This document shows positions 22,200 through 22,322 of a DNA stretch of 22,322 nucleotides, piece after piece. The stretch lies in NCBI GenBank assembly GCA_964402115.1, contig CAYOBW010000110.1, positions 1-22,322 on the forward strand. Reading direction: 5' to 3'. Source of the DNA: CAYOBW01 sp964402115 (GTDB lineage Bacteria > Verrucomicrobiota > Kiritimatiellia > UBA8416 > CAYOBW01). The stretch's first letter is position 1. Every line of letters starts with the position of its first letter. A model generated the notes under the pieces. It ran no database searches. It saw only the letters and a list, made by a program, of their open reading frames with translations, and was not told where the DNA came from. A program made the position numbers and the translations under genes.

Positions 22200-22322
22200 G
22201 TTGGACGGGTGGCTGTTCCATCATCCGGAGCGAGGGGGAGGTGAGGCCGGTCATGGCAGAACCTGACGGGTGCACGCACGCTCTTGTATGGCACCGAGAG
22301 CCCACCCGTCGCTGCGCAGGGG

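Overview
The window is a GC-rich bacterial chromosome segment with 11 protein-coding genes. The gene content points to the PVC group (Kiritimatiellota, Lentisphaerota, Verrucomicrobiota or Planctomycetota): secreted LamG-like proteins, a membrane-anchored MJ0042-type zinc ribbon protein with FG-GAP repeats, a GHL6-like glycosidase and a PhoPQ-activated pathogenicity-related protein. This placement is an inference from gene families. No rRNA or other marker gene is present, and no tRNA was recognised.

Layout. Positions 1-1265 (minus) hold a DinB-type translesion polymerase cut by the window edge. Positions 1387-7048 (plus) hold a tight three-gene operon: a secreted DUF3108 protein, a divergent DHH/DHHA1-like membrane protein, and a ComEC/Rec2 DNA-uptake channel whose C-terminal metallo-beta-lactamase part looks catalytically dead. 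Positions 12543-7303 (minus) hold a two-gene operon: a secreted GHL6-like TIM-barrel glycosidase, then a 1143-residue anchored protein combining a zinc ribbon, LamG, FG-GAP repeats and an HExxH metalloprotease-like domain. Positions 14623-13007 (minus) encode a secreted protein made of two tandem copies of a LamG-like unit.

Positions 14793-17148 (plus) hold a compact two-gene cassette of visibly lower GC. It encodes an unrecognised 428-residue protein with a long acidic linker, overlapping by 11 bp a 359-residue protein with a PD-(D/E)XK-nuclease-like motif. It has the form of a horizontally acquired, possibly anti-phage, module and is the best candidate here for an undescribed system. Positions 20559-17575 (minus) encode a 994-residue multi-pass membrane protein of the PTPS-related/GT-C-like type. 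Positions 22083-20710 (minus) encode a secreted PqaA-like alpha/beta hydrolase.

The gaps between genes are packed with small palindromic repeats. One family consists of GTAG followed by a GC hairpin, the layout of RAYT-mobilised REP elements, and occurs as single copies and as head-to-head pairs. A second family has the stem GGTCGGGAT/ATCCCGACC. A third is an inverted pair of hairpins at the comEC 3' end whose stems differ by compensatory changes. The TAG stop codons of two genes (at 7303 and 17575) lie inside the GTAG of such repeats, so repeat insertion appears to have set these proteins' C-termini.
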